A stretch of 16,056 nt of DNA from Ferrovum sp. (GCA_027450105.1 DAIDKJ010000013.1:1-16056), one strand, 5' to 3'. Positions 8,231-15,759 are shown, numbered from the stretch's first letter. The notes: generated by a model from the sequence alone, not told the origin. Numbers and translations: made by a program.

Positions 8231-8269
8231 CCCTGCCTACCAGGCCTCATTCAAGGCCTGTGGACAGGG
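8231..8269 (-). repeat. Large hairpin across the nitrate reductase stop codon
   Basis: A perfect 7-bp stem (CAGGCCT at 8241-8247, AGGCCTG at 8254-8260) closes a 6-nt loop, with further pairing CC/GG and CCCTG/CAGGG (8231-8235 with 8265-8269) beyond small internal loops, about 14 pairs in all. The stop codon at 8247-8249 lies at the loop edge. No T-run follows on the minus strand, so it is not a classical terminator. It may stabilise or separate the reductase mRNA from the transporter mRNA. Confidence 0.6.
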
Positions 8270-11147
8270 CCTCGGGAGAGCCCACATGGTGCAACACCAG
8301 ACGCTTCAACTCTGGAAGACAGGAACCGCAGGTCGTTCCGCAACCCAATGCTTTCTGCAGTCCGCTCAGATGCTGCTCCAAGGTGTGTGGCACGGCCATG
8401 CCAGAGAGTTGGTTCAAGATTTCGGTTTCAGTGACTGCATTGCAGGTACAGACCGTCCTTCCGCGAGGCACCAGTCCCTGTGGTGGCGCATGTCCCGGCA
8501 TCAGCAGGGCGCGCCCCAAACTTGCCACGGGATGCTGCTCTTCGAGCAATGTTTCCAACCAACGCAAGGCTTTCACTTGTGCTGCCTCCCCCGCCAGCAG
8601 GACGGCTTGCAGACAGTCTTGCTTGGCTCCTTCAGTCCGCATGCGGACCTGGCGGGTAATTCCACGCCGGCGATCGTGATATTGCAGGGTTCCTCGGGAA
8701 TCTGGCAAAAACCCCAGTCGTGCCTCAAGGTGCAATAACTGGTCTGCGGTTGGCGTTTCCACATGGGCCAACTTCAGCCTTACCCCTACTGGACTGTCGG
8801 GTTGTGCGCTTTCGTGGCCAAACAACCCACAGGCCCCATAAGAAAAAAGGCCCAACTCATGCCCGAGTTGACTTTGCAAAAGCAAAGCCTCCTCAGGTCC
8901 ACTCCAGATCAACGCATGGAGGTGCCAGGGAAGGTTCGCCTGGATAATTTTTACCGCAGCCTGCTTGAGCGCGGGTTGGCCAGAGACGGGATCTGTCGCG
9001 GCAAAGGTTAGACCATTGACACCATATCCAGGATTATTCCCCGCCTGTCCCCCCAAGCGCTCTTCACCCCAATGCATGGGGATGAAACACTGCATCGAAG
9101 CCAGACTCTCGCTGGGCTGTACCGGTAAGATCTGGCAACCGCGGCGACTGGTGACATATACCAACTCGCCGGCCACCAAACCCAAGCGCTCACAATCACC
9201 CCGGCTCAGTTGCACTGCTGGCTCAGGATCATGGGCATATAAGCGTGCCAACGTACCGGTACGACTCATGCCATGCCATTGATCACGCAACCGACCTGTC
9301 GTCATGGAAAAGGGAAAGCGCGCATCGGTCGGCTCAGCCACACCTTGGTCTGCGCAACGCACAAACCGTGCTCGTCCGCTGGGCGTTGGAAATTGGCTGT
9401 CTGTGTATAATCGGGTGGTACCGCGCAACGCCTCTTTGGGAAACGGCCATTGCTGGGGCCCCAGGGAATCCAGCAACGCATAGGACAAGCCAGTAATATC
9501 CAGATCACGCCCCTGGGTCGACGCCCGATGTTCTTCCCACAGCGCCTCGGGTGAGGCGTAGTCCAACAAAGATCCTCCCGTGCGCGTGCGGCGCCCCAAA
9601 TAAGCCGCAATCAAGACGCCGATATCGCGCCCAATCCGCCAGTCTGCACGCGCTTCTCCCGGTGGTGAAACAGCCGCTCGCACACGACTGATGCAACGTT
9701 CGGAATTGGTAACCGTCCCTTCCTTTTCTCCCCATGAAGCCGCCGGCAAGAGCACATCCGCAAAGGGCACCGTAGCGGTGTTGTGATAGGCTTCCTGCAC
9801 CACGACGAACTCCGCCCGCTGCAAGGCTTCATGCACCCGTTTTTGATGGGGGAGGGATTGTGCCGGATTCGTACAAACGATCCATACCGCCTTCACTTGG
9901 CCTGTATGCAGCGCATCAAACAATTGCACGGCCATCAAGCCCGGCTTCTGGGGAACCGCATCGATATCCCAAAGATCGGCCACCTCCTGACGATGCAGGG
10001 GGTTGCTCAGATCGCGATGCGCCGAGAGCAGATTGGCCAGTCCGCCCACTTCCCTACCGCCCATGGCATTTGGTTGACCCGTCAAGGAAAATGGTCCCGC
10101 CCCCGGTTTCCCGATCTGCCCCGCGGCCAGATGCAGATTGATCAGCGAGGCGTTATTTGCCGTTCCCGCCGTGGATTGATTAAGACCCTGACAATATAAG
10201 GACAGGACCGGCCCACTTTGAGCAAACCATCGCGCCGCCAAGTGGAGGTCTTCTTGGGAGATTCCGCAGCGCAGTGCCACGGCCTTGGGGGTAAATTCCA
10301 CCACTTGGTCACGCAAGGATTCGAAACCTTCGGTGTGCCGATCGATGAAGGTCCGATCGACCCACCCTTCCCACAACAGAATATGAAGCAACCCATGATG
10401 CAAGGCGATATCGGAGCCAGGCTCGATTTGCAAAAACAAATCAGCCTGGGCAGCCGTCTCGGTGCGGCGCGGATCGATGACCACCAGTCGTTGTTGAGGA
10501 TTGCGGGCGCGCGCCGCTTCGATGCGCCGAAATAATACAGGGTGGGCGAGCGCGGTGTTGGAACCCGTAATAAAAATCGCCCCCGCATGATCGATGTCTT
10601 CATAAGCACACGGAGGAGCATCCACCCCCAAGGTTTGTTTGTAACCCGCCACGGCACTGGACATGCAAAGGCGTGAGTTGGTGTCAATATTGTTGGTGCC
10701 AAGCACTCCTTTGGCGAGTTTGTTAAACAAATAATAATCTTCAGTCAGCAGTTGGCCCGATACATACAAAGCCACCGCCTCGGGACCATGCGTTTGCACG
10801 ATTTGGGCAAAGCGCTGCGCCACATGCTCATTGGCTTCCTGCCAGGAGACCGGTACCCGGACCTGGGTGCGATCAGTGCGCATTTCGGGGTGCAGCACCC
10901 GCGTTTGTTCCAGCACATGGGGCTGAACCGTCAGATGCAAGGTGATCCCCTTGCTGCACAACCGCCCTCGATTGGCTGGATGGCTTGGATCACCGCGTAC
11001 CCCAGTGATCTGCCTGACCCCCTGCCCATCAAGGACAGTATCGATCAGCACGCCACATCCCACCCCGCAGTAGCAGCAGGTACTGCGCACCGTTGCATTA
11101 CAGGGAGCGGTTGCCTGGGGGGAAGAGGAGGATGCCGCAGGACTCAT
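8247..11147 (-). CDS. nasA: Assimilatory nitrate reductase catalytic subunit (Mo-bis-MGD, [4Fe-4S], C-terminal [2Fe-2S] BFD-like domain)
   Basis: Reduces nitrate to nitrite in the cytoplasm using molybdopterin guanine dinucleotide cofactor. The 966-residue product has an N-terminal [4Fe-4S] motif with Cys24, Cys27, Cys31 and Cys64 (CCYCGVGC ... GRLCSKG). The large molybdopterin region follows, including NRLCMSSA-type sequence near 140-190 and the TGRLRDQWHGMSRTG segment near 620. The dinucleotide-binding domain ends at about 740. The C-terminal 68 residues form a bacterioferritin-ferredoxin-like [2Fe-2S] domain with Cys900, Cys902, Cys940 and Cys943. There is no Tat signal, which fits a cytoplasmic assimilatory enzyme. 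The ATG at 11147 overlaps the nirD stop as ATGA, giving translational coupling; no good Shine-Dalgarno is seen. No NasB-type FAD subunit is encoded in the window. It is nasA in Klebsiella naming, nasC in others. Confidence 0.95.
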   Translation of the reverse strand: MSPAASSSSPQATAPCNATVRSTCCYCGVGCGVLIDTVLDGQGVRQITGVRGDPSHPANRGRLCSKGITLHLTVQPHVLEQTRVLHPEMRTDRTQVRVPVSWQEANEHVAQRFAQIVQTHGPEAVALYVSGQLLTEDYYLFNKLAKGVLGTNNIDTNSRLCMSSAVAGYKQTLGVDAPPCAYEDIDHAGAIFITGSNTALAHPVLFRRIEAARARNPQQRLVVIDPRRTETAAQADLFLQIEPGSDIALHHGLLHILLWEGWVDRTFIDRHTEGFESLRDQVVEFTPKAVALRCGISQEDLHLAARWFAQSGPVLSLYCQGLNQSTAGTANNASLINLHLAAGQIGKPGAGPFSLTGQPNAMGGREVGGLANLLSAHRDLSNPLHRQEVADLWDIDAVPQKPGLMAVQLFDALHTGQVKAVWIVCTNPAQSLPHQKRVHEALQRAEFVVVQEAYHNTATVPFADVLLPAASWGEKEGTVTNSERCISRVRAAVSPPGEARADWRIGRDIGVLIAAYLGRRTRTGGSLLDYASPEALWEEHRASTQGRDLDITGLSYALLDSLGPQQWPFPKEALRGTTRLYTDSQFPTPSGRARFVRCADQGVAEPTDARFPFSMTTGRLRDQWHGMSRTGTLARLYAHDPEPAVQLSRGDCERLGLVAGELVYVTSRRGCQILPVQPSESLASMQCFIPMHWGEERLGGQAGNNPGYGVNGLTFAATDPVSGQPALKQAAVKIIQANLPWHLHALIWSGPEEALLLQSQLGHELGLFSYGACGLFGHESAQPDSPVGVRLKLAHVETPTADQLLHLEARLGFLPDSRGTLQYHDRRRGITRQVRMRTEGAKQDCLQAVLLAGEAAQVKALRWLETLLEEQHPVASLGRALLMPGHAPPQGLVPRGRTVCTCNAVTETEILNQLSGMAVPHTLEQHLSGLQKALGCGTTCGSCLPELKRLVLHHVGSPEALSTGLE

Positions 11148-11494
11148 GGAGGGTTACCGTCCAATTGAGGCTTGTATAGAAAAATCTGGTTTCCTTCGCG
11201 TCGCAGCGACAACTTTTGGGCACACCCCACATCTGGCGCTTGGGCTTTTCCAGACTCCAGATCGATCTGCCACCCATGCAAGGGACAACTCACGCGATGC
11301 CCAAACACAAGCCCCTGGGACAAGGGCCCCCCCCGATGCGGGCAGTGATCGCGCAAGGCAAATACCTGATCATCCTCGGTTCGAAACACCGCCACCAAAC
11401 CGATGGCTGCGCCCTCCACCACACGGGCACCAAGGACAGGGACATCCTCCAGATTCAGAACATGAATCCAGTCGGTAGAAGGTATCCAGGTCAT
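11144..11494 (-). CDS. nirD: Nitrite reductase small subunit NirD, Rieske-type
   Basis: Partner of NirB in NADH-dependent nitrite reduction. The 116-residue product is a Rieske-fold protein of the usual NirD length. Both ligand pairs of a Rieske [2Fe-2S] cluster are visible: Cys51-Pro-His53 within CPHRGGPLSQG and Cys70-x2-His73 within CPLHGW. Some NirD proteins, such as that of E. coli as I recall, have lost these ligands, so this one probably carries a redox-active cluster, more like the NasE/NasG ferredoxins of assimilatory systems. Its ATG overlaps the nirB stop as ATGA (11491-11494) and its stop overlaps the nasA start in the same way, so all three are probably translationally coupled. 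Confidence 0.94.
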   Translation of the reverse strand: MTWIPSTDWIHVLNLEDVPVLGARVVEGAAIGLVAVFRTEDDQVFALRDHCPHRGGPLSQGLVFGHRVSCPLHGWQIDLESGKAQAPDVGCAQKLSLRREGNQIFLYKPQLDGNPP

Positions 11495-13947
11495 GACTGC
11501 TCCTCGAGTGGTCGCGGTTCTAATGGAACGCTTTCAAACTGGCGCCAATCCACCACTGCCGTCTCGTCCTTCCAGGGATCGGGAGCATCCTTCAAGGCAT
11601 ATAACAAGCGCTGGAACAAGGCCGCACGCCCAGCCTCATCGGCCACCACGCGCGCACGAACATGCTCTACACCCACTCGATCCACATAGTGGACGGTACG
11701 CTCCAGATACCACCCCTCTTCCCGATACAGCTGCAGAAAAGCACCGGTATATTCCTTGACCTCCTGATCGGTTTTGACCTTGCATAAAAACTGTGCCACT
11801 TCGGTCTTGATGCCTCCGTTGCCAGCGACATAGATTTCCCATCCCGAGTCGACACCAATGACGCCCACATCCTTGATACCGGCCTCGGCACAATTGCGCG
11901 GACAACCTGACACCGCCAACTTCACCTTATGCGGGGAATACATACCAAACAATAGCTGCTCCAATGCCACCCCCATGCGCATGGAAGACTGTGTTCCAAA
12001 GCGACAGTGCTCACTCCCAACGCAAGTTTTCACCGTCCGCAGCGACTTGCCATAGGCATGTCCCGATGGCATATCCAGCGCTTTCCACACTGCCGGCAAA
12101 TCCTGTTTGTTAATCCCCAGCAAATCGATGCGCTGCCCTCCGGTAATTTTCAGGGTAGGGACATGAAATTTTTCTGCCACATCGGCGATGCGTCGCAACT
12201 CGGCCGGATTCGTGATGCCACCCCACATGCGCGGAACGACCGAATAGGTGCCGTTTTTTTGAATGTTGGCATGGGCGCGTTCGTTGATCAGTCGCGATTG
12301 AGGATCATCTTTGGCTTCATGGGGCCAGGTAGAGGTGAGATAGTAATTGAGCGCGGGCCGACAACTGGCACAGCCATTGGGTGTGCGCCACTCCATGAAT
12401 TGACGCACGTCGTGCTGGCTCAACAAATGATGTTTGCGGATCATTTGCCGTACCTCCTCATGGGTATGATCGGTACAGCCACAGAGCGCTTTTTTTGCGG
12501 GGGTTTCAGAATAATCCGAACCCAGGGTATTCATTAGAATCTGTTCCACCAACCCCGTACAGGAGCCACAAGACCCACTAGCCTTGGTGCACTTGCGCAC
12601 CTCCTCCAGAGTAAACAAACCCTGCTCGGTAATCGCCTGCACGATTTGGCCCTTGCTAATTCCGTTGCAACCGCAAACCTCGTCGCTATCGGCCATGCGC
12701 ATGGCTTTATCATGCCCCTCATGACCCACGTCACCCACGTTACTTTCGCCAAACATCAAGGTATCGCGTAAGGCCCCCACTGACCGTCCTTCCCGCAGCA
12801 ACTTGAAGTACCAAGTGCCGTCAGCCGTATCCCCATACAAACACGCACCCACTAACTGGTCGTCCTTGATCACCAATTTCTTATACACGCCTCCACTGGG
12901 ATCGGACAGGGTGATTTCGTCGGTGCCCTCGCCGCCCATGAAAGATCCTGCAGAAAACAGATCAATTCCTGTCACCTTGAGTTTGGTGGAGGTGACTGAC
13001 CCGGTATAACGGCCAATCCCCATGCGCGCCAGGTGATTAGCGCAAACTTTGGCCTGCTCGAACAACGGAGCCACCAGTCCATAAGCCACCCCGCGGTGAT
13101 TGGCACATTCACCCACGGCATAAATTCGGGGGTCGTAACTCTGAAGAGTGTCACTAACCAGAATCCCGCGCTGGCAAGCCAACCCGGCCGATTCTGCCAG
13201 GGCGGTGTTGGGACGAATCCCTGCAGCCATGACCACCAATTCGGCGTCCAGTGAAGTATCGTCGTCCAGCAGGACTTGAGCCACGCGATCCTGCCGCTCA
13301 TTGGGCAGCAGGGCCCTCGTTTGACAAGACAATCTGAAATGCAACCCGCGGCTCTCTAAAGACTGCTGCAATAAACCTGCAGCCACCGGATCCAGTTGGC
13401 GCTCCAGCAACCATCCTGCCAAATGCACCACAGTCACCTGCATTCCGCGTAATTTCAAACCATTGGCGGCTTCCAGCCCCAACAGGCCACCGCCGATCAC
13501 GACTGCATGGGTATAGCGTTTGGCCGCATCGATCATTTGCTCGGTGTCCCGGATATCCCGGTAACTGATAACGCCCGGTAACGTATGGCCGGGTATCGGT
13601 AAAATGAACGGAGTCGATCCCGTGGCAATCAGCAGACGATCATAAGGCGTTTGCAGTCCATTCTCGGCGATCACCACCCGACGCACACGGTCAATGCGGG
13701 TAACAGCTACCCCTAAATGCAAGGTGATGTGATGCTCCTGATACCATTGCAAGGGATTTAGAATGATCTCATCAACGGTCTGTTCGCCCGCCAGCACAGG
13801 CGAAAGGAGGATACGGTTGTAATTGGGGTAGGGCTCGGCACCAAAAACCGTGATGTCGTACAAATCGGGAGCCAGCTTACACAGCTCTTCCAGTGTGCGG
13901 ATGCCAGCCATTCCGTTGCCAATCACCACCAGTCTCATTTTTGCCAT
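11491..13947 (-). CDS. nirB: NADH-dependent nitrite reductase large subunit NirB (siroheme)
   Basis: Reduces nitrite to ammonium with electrons from NADH, in the cytoplasm. The 818-residue product has the full domain set. An FAD/NAD(P)-binding reductase occupies about 1-300, with the FAD motif GNGMAG at 10-15 and the NAD motif GGGLLG at 152-157. The first BFD-like [2Fe-2S] domain has Cys425, Cys427, Cys460 and Cys463; the second has Cys489, Cys491, Cys526 and Cys529. The ferredoxin-like half domain is near 573-635. The siroheme/[4Fe-4S] site has Cys642, Cys648, Cys682 and Cys686. The ATG at 13947 is chosen over two upstream in-frame ATGs because GGAGGG lies 7 nt before it. It is the first gene of the operon, preceded by a 388-bp control region with sigma-54, NtrC-like and IHF-like elements and a leader hairpin. 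Confidence 0.97.
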   Translation of the reverse strand: MAKMRLVVIGNGMAGIRTLEELCKLAPDLYDITVFGAEPYPNYNRILLSPVLAGEQTVDEIILNPLQWYQEHHITLHLGVAVTRIDRVRRVVIAENGLQTPYDRLLIATGSTPFILPIPGHTLPGVISYRDIRDTEQMIDAAKRYTHAVVIGGGLLGLEAANGLKLRGMQVTVVHLAGWLLERQLDPVAAGLLQQSLESRGLHFRLSCQTRALLPNERQDRVAQVLLDDDTSLDAELVVMAAGIRPNTALAESAGLACQRGILVSDTLQSYDPRIYAVGECANHRGVAYGLVAPLFEQAKVCANHLARMGIGRYTGSVTSTKLKVTGIDLFSAGSFMGGEGTDEITLSDPSGGVYKKLVIKDDQLVGACLYGDTADGTWYFKLLREGRSVGALRDTLMFGESNVGDVGHEGHDKAMRMADSDEVCGCNGISKGQIVQAITEQGLFTLEEVRKCTKASGSCGSCTGLVEQILMNTLGSDYSETPAKKALCGCTDHTHEEVRQMIRKHHLLSQHDVRQFMEWRTPNGCASCRPALNYYLTSTWPHEAKDDPQSRLINERAHANIQKNGTYSVVPRMWGGITNPAELRRIADVAEKFHVPTLKITGGQRIDLLGINKQDLPAVWKALDMPSGHAYGKSLRTVKTCVGSEHCRFGTQSSMRMGVALEQLLFGMYSPHKVKLAVSGCPRNCAEAGIKDVGVIGVDSGWEIYVAGNGGIKTEVAQFLCKVKTDQEVKEYTGAFLQLYREEGWYLERTVHYVDRVGVEHVRARVVADEAGRAALFQRLLYALKDAPDPWKDETAVVDWRQFESVPLEPRPLEEQS

Positions 13948-13954
13948 GCGCCGA

Positions 13955-13960
13955 CCCTCC
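13955..13960 (-). promoter_or_regulatory. Ribosome binding site of nirB
   Basis: GGAGGG, 7 nt before the ATG at 13947. It rules out the ATGs 5 and 8 codons upstream, one of which overlaps this very site. It begins 5 nt after the base of the hairpin at 13966-13996. Confidence 0.88.
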
Positions 13961-13965
13961 ATAAT

Positions 13966-13996
13966 GCACAAGGTGCCGCCATTGCGGCCACCGTGC
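13966..13996 (-). promoter_or_regulatory. GC-rich hairpin in the nirB 5' leader
   Basis: On the minus strand GCAC-GGT-(G)-GCCGC, loop AATG, then GCGGC-ACC-(TT)-GTGC: about 12 base pairs with one bulged G and a two-T bulge. It ends 5 nt before the Shine-Dalgarno. No T-run follows, so it is not a terminator. If transcription starts near 14001, this stem begins within the first few nucleotides of the mRNA, where it could protect the 5' end or limit ribosome entry. Confidence 0.6.
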
Positions 13997-14012
13997 GCTT
14001 TGAATGAGTTTA

Positions 14013-14028
14013 AGCAAGAACGAGACCA
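14013..14028 (-). promoter_or_regulatory. Candidate sigma-54 promoter of the nir-nas operon
   Basis: Minus-strand TGGTCTCGTTCTTGCT. The invariant GG (-24, at 14027-14026) and GC (-12, at 14015-14014) are separated by exactly 10 nt, and the TTGCT of the -12 box is complete; the middle of the -24 box departs from TGGCACG. Predicted start near 14001, giving a 5' leader of about 54 nt. Nitrogen-controlled sigma-54 promoters are known for nas operons such as Klebsiella nasF. Confidence 0.5.
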
Positions 14029-14035
14029 TGCTAGA

Positions 14036-14048
14036 TAATCTATGGATT
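14036..14048 (-). promoter_or_regulatory. Candidate IHF binding site
   Basis: Minus-strand AATCCATAGATTA fits WATCAANNNNTTR at 8 of 9 specified positions, with an A-rich stretch just upstream. It lies between the candidate sigma-54 element and the NtrC-like sites, where IHF commonly bends DNA in such promoters. It is one short degenerate motif, so the call rests on the context. Confidence 0.35.
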
Positions 14049-14135
14049 TTATGGCCAGGAGACGAGACCTTCAGTCTCTGGAAGAGGAACAGATGAAGCG
14101 TTTGAGGGGGTTGTCCATTCAAGGCCGCAAAAAAA

Positions 14136-14152
14136 CGACCCAGTTTGGTGCG
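14136..14152. promoter_or_regulatory. Candidate NtrC binding site (proximal)
   Basis: Minus-strand CGCACCAAACTGGGTCG matches TGCACCANNNTGGTGCA at 10 of 14 specified positions, including an uninterrupted GCACCA half. Its centre is about 143 bp upstream of the predicted sigma-54 start, a normal enhancer distance. Confidence 0.4.
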
Positions 14153-14178
14153 TGGGGTTGTGGCCATGCGCTTCTTCG

Positions 14179-14195
14179 GCGCCGAAACCGCGCAC
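14179..14195. promoter_or_regulatory. Candidate NtrC binding site (distal)
   Basis: Minus-strand TGCGCGGTTTCGGCGCC matches the NtrC consensus at 8 of 14 positions. It overlaps a perfect 12-nt palindrome, TTCGGCGCCGAA (14175-14186). Its centre is 43 bp from the proximal site, about four helical turns, so the two would face the same side of DNA. Weak on its own. Confidence 0.25.
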
Positions 14196-14255
14196 AAAGG
14201 TCATCCCCGCCAGAAAGCGAAGGGGTTTAGTTCCTTGGGGGGCGCTCAAAAGCAG

Positions 14256-14301
14256 GGAAAAACAACTGGCCACTGGAGGCTAGGCGCCATGCAGTGGCCA
14301 G
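14256..14301 (-). terminator. Intrinsic terminator of the ribosomal alpha operon (after rplQ)
   Basis: Perfect 10-bp stem CTGGCCACTG / CAGTGGCCAG (14292-14301 and 14266-14275) with a 16-nt loop, followed on the minus strand by TTGTTTTT. It lies 34 bp past the rplQ stop and separates the ribosomal transcript from the nir-nas control region. Confidence 0.9.
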
Positions 14302-14335
14302 AAGGTGCTCTACGACCTACAAAAAACAGGATACT

Positions 14336-14728
14336 TTACGCTTCCGGGGCGGCCGCACCATCCATACCGGCGGGACGATCCATCAATTCCACCAGCGCCA
14401 TGGGTGCGTTATCTCCCTGACGGAAACCAAATTTGAGAATCCGCAAATATCCACCCTGGCGCGTTTGATAACGCGGGCCCAACTCATTGAACAACTTGAT
14501 GACCATCTCGCGATCGCGCAAGCGGTTGAACGCCAGCCGCCGATTGGCCACAGTAGGAATTTTCCCCAAAGTAATGAGAGGCTCTGCCACACGTCGCAGC
14601 TCTTTGGCTTTGGGCAACGTGGTGCGAATGACTTCATGACGCAGCAGAGAATTGGTCATGTTGCGAAGCATGGCCAAGCGGTGGCTGGTTGTACGGTTCA
14701 GTTTGCGGTTACTGAGACGATGACGCAT
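14336..14728 (-). CDS. rplQ: 50S ribosomal protein L17
   Basis: Large-subunit ribosomal protein near the peptide exit tunnel. The 130-residue product is the normal length, with the conserved MRHRLSNRKLNRTTSHR start, MLRNMTNSLLRHE, and the TTLPKAKELRRVAEPLITLGK segment (about 37-56). The C-terminus carries a short Ala/Pro/Gly extension, as is common in proteobacteria. An AAGGATA ribosome site precedes the ATG at 14728. It is 33 bp after rpoA and ends the alpha operon before the terminator at 14256-14301. Confidence 0.98.
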   Translation of the reverse strand: MRHRLSNRKLNRTTSHRLAMLRNMTNSLLRHEVIRTTLPKAKELRRVAEPLITLGKIPTVANRRLAFNRLRDREMVIKLFNELGPRYQTRQGGYLRILKFGFRQGDNAPMALVELMDRPAGMDGAAAPEA

Positions 14729-14761
14729 GATGAAATATCCTTGAGATTCGTATTAAGCCGC

Positions 14762-15748
14762 TCAGCGACGATCAGTCAAACCAGCAGGTGGCCAGTTTTC
14801 CAGTTTCATGCCGAGTGTAAGACTTTTGGTAGCTAGAACTTCCTTGATTTCGTTCAAGGATTTCCGTCCCAGATTAGGGGTCTTCAAGAGCTCGGTTTCG
14901 GTGCGTTGGATCAAATCACCAATGTAGTAGATATTTTCGGCTTTCAAGCAGTTGGCCGAGCGAACGGTCAGCTCGAGATCGTCTACTGGTTGCAACAAGA
15001 TCGGATCTACCTGTGGCGTTTTAGTGGTTTCGAAGGCCATGGGTGTGCCTTGCAGATCGGCAAAGATATGCAATTGGTCCATCAGAACCCGTGCGGCAAA
15101 TCGGATCGCCTCTTCAGGATCGATAGCTCCATTGGTTTCGATGTCCATGACCAGTTTGTCCAGGTCGGTGCGCTGCTCTACGCGCGCACTTTCCACGGCA
15201 AAACTGACCCGCCGTACCGGGCTGAAGGAAGCGTCCAGTTGAATGCCTCCCACTGCACGCGATTCCTGATCGATGGCACGATTGACCGCAGGTTCATAAC
15301 CACGGCCCTGTTCCACCTTGATCTGCATATCCAGCTTTCCACCTGCCGTCAAATGCGCGATGACATGCTCTGGATTGATGATCTCGACATCGTGCTGTGC
15401 CTCGATATCTGCAGCCGTCACAACACCCGGACCGGCTTTGGCAAGCTTGAGTACAGCGTCATTGTGGCCATGCAGCTTGAGAACGATACCCTTCAAATTG
15501 AGAAGCAGGTCGACCACGTCTTCCTGCACGCCTTCCACCGTGGAATACTCATGCAATACGCCAGAAATCTTCACTTCCGTTGGGGCATAACCCGGCATGG
15601 AAGACAGCAGGATACGGCGCAGGGCATTACCCAAGGTATGCCCATATCCGCGCTCGAATGGTTCCATCACCACTTTGGCATAAGTGGGCGATATGTTTTG
15701 TACTTCGATGGAGCGCGGCTTCAAAAAGGCTTTGGCTTGGCTTTGCAT
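14762..15748 (-). CDS. rpoA: DNA-directed RNA polymerase alpha subunit
   Basis: Alpha subunit starts RNA polymerase assembly through its N-terminal domain and contacts UP elements and activators through its C-terminal domain. The 328-residue product is the usual length. The N-terminal domain shows FERGYGHTLGNALRRILLSSMPGYA (about 31-55), and the C-terminal domain shows the SANCLKAENI helix region and the TPNLGRKSLNEIKEVL helix-hairpin-helix. The ATG at 15748 is chosen because AAGGA lies 6 nt upstream and the protein begins MQSQAKAFLKPR as in betaproteobacteria; the frame continues 12 codons upstream without a family match. It lies 35 bp after rpsD. Confidence 0.98.
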   Translation of the reverse strand: MQSQAKAFLKPRSIEVQNISPTYAKVVMEPFERGYGHTLGNALRRILLSSMPGYAPTEVKISGVLHEYSTVEGVQEDVVDLLLNLKGIVLKLHGHNDAVLKLAKAGPGVVTAADIEAQHDVEIINPEHVIAHLTAGGKLDMQIKVEQGRGYEPAVNRAIDQESRAVGGIQLDASFSPVRRVSFAVESARVEQRTDLDKLVMDIETNGAIDPEEAIRFAARVLMDQLHIFADLQGTPMAFETTKTPQVDPILLQPVDDLELTVRSANCLKAENIYYIGDLIQRTETELLKTPNLGRKSLNEIKEVLATKSLTLGMKLENWPPAGLTDRR

Positions 15749-15754
15749 TGTCTG

Positions 15755-15759
15755 TCCTT
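15755..15759 (-). promoter_or_regulatory. Ribosome binding site of rpoA
   Basis: AAGGA, 6 nt before the ATG at 15748. It selects this start over an in-frame ATG at 15784 that would overlap the rpsD stop codon. Confidence 0.8.

Larger units (their letters stand above)
13948..14335 (-). other. Non-coding control region upstream of the nir-nas operon
   Basis: 388 bp without a credible gene; short open frames on the plus strand have no ribosome site and no recognisable product. From right to left it holds the rplQ terminator (14256-14301), two NtrC-like dyads (14179-14195, 14136-14152), a hairpin at 14055-14081, an IHF-like site (14036-14048), a sigma-54 element (14013-14028) and a leader hairpin (13966-13996). 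A run of seven A (14129-14135) lies beside the nearer NtrC-like dyad. Confidence 0.6.

Noticed and set aside
14055..14081. Bulged hairpin (CCAGGAGAC with GTCTCTGG) as a functional leader element.
   Set aside because: It would lie upstream of the predicted transcription start, has a 10-nt loop and a bulge, and competing pairings exist. It was not strong enough for its own entry.
14127..14140. A second GG-N10-GC match (GG at 14140-14139, GC at 14128-14127) as a sigma-54 promoter.
   Set aside because: The -24 side (GGGTCG) departs more from TGGCAC than the element at 14013-14028, and the T-run makes chance spacing likely. It is kept only as an alternative.
14129..14159. A seven-T run on the minus strand after a possible weak stem (AACCCCA with TGGGTCGTT), considered as a leader attenuator of the nas operon.
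   Set aside because: The stem has only about seven pairs with a bulge and uses part of the T-run. It would also lie upstream of the better promoter candidate at 14013-14028.
14042..14230. Small plus-strand open frame in the nirB upstream region.
   Set aside because: It has no Shine-Dalgarno and no recognisable product. It overlaps the candidate IHF, hairpin and NtrC-like elements, which explain the region better.
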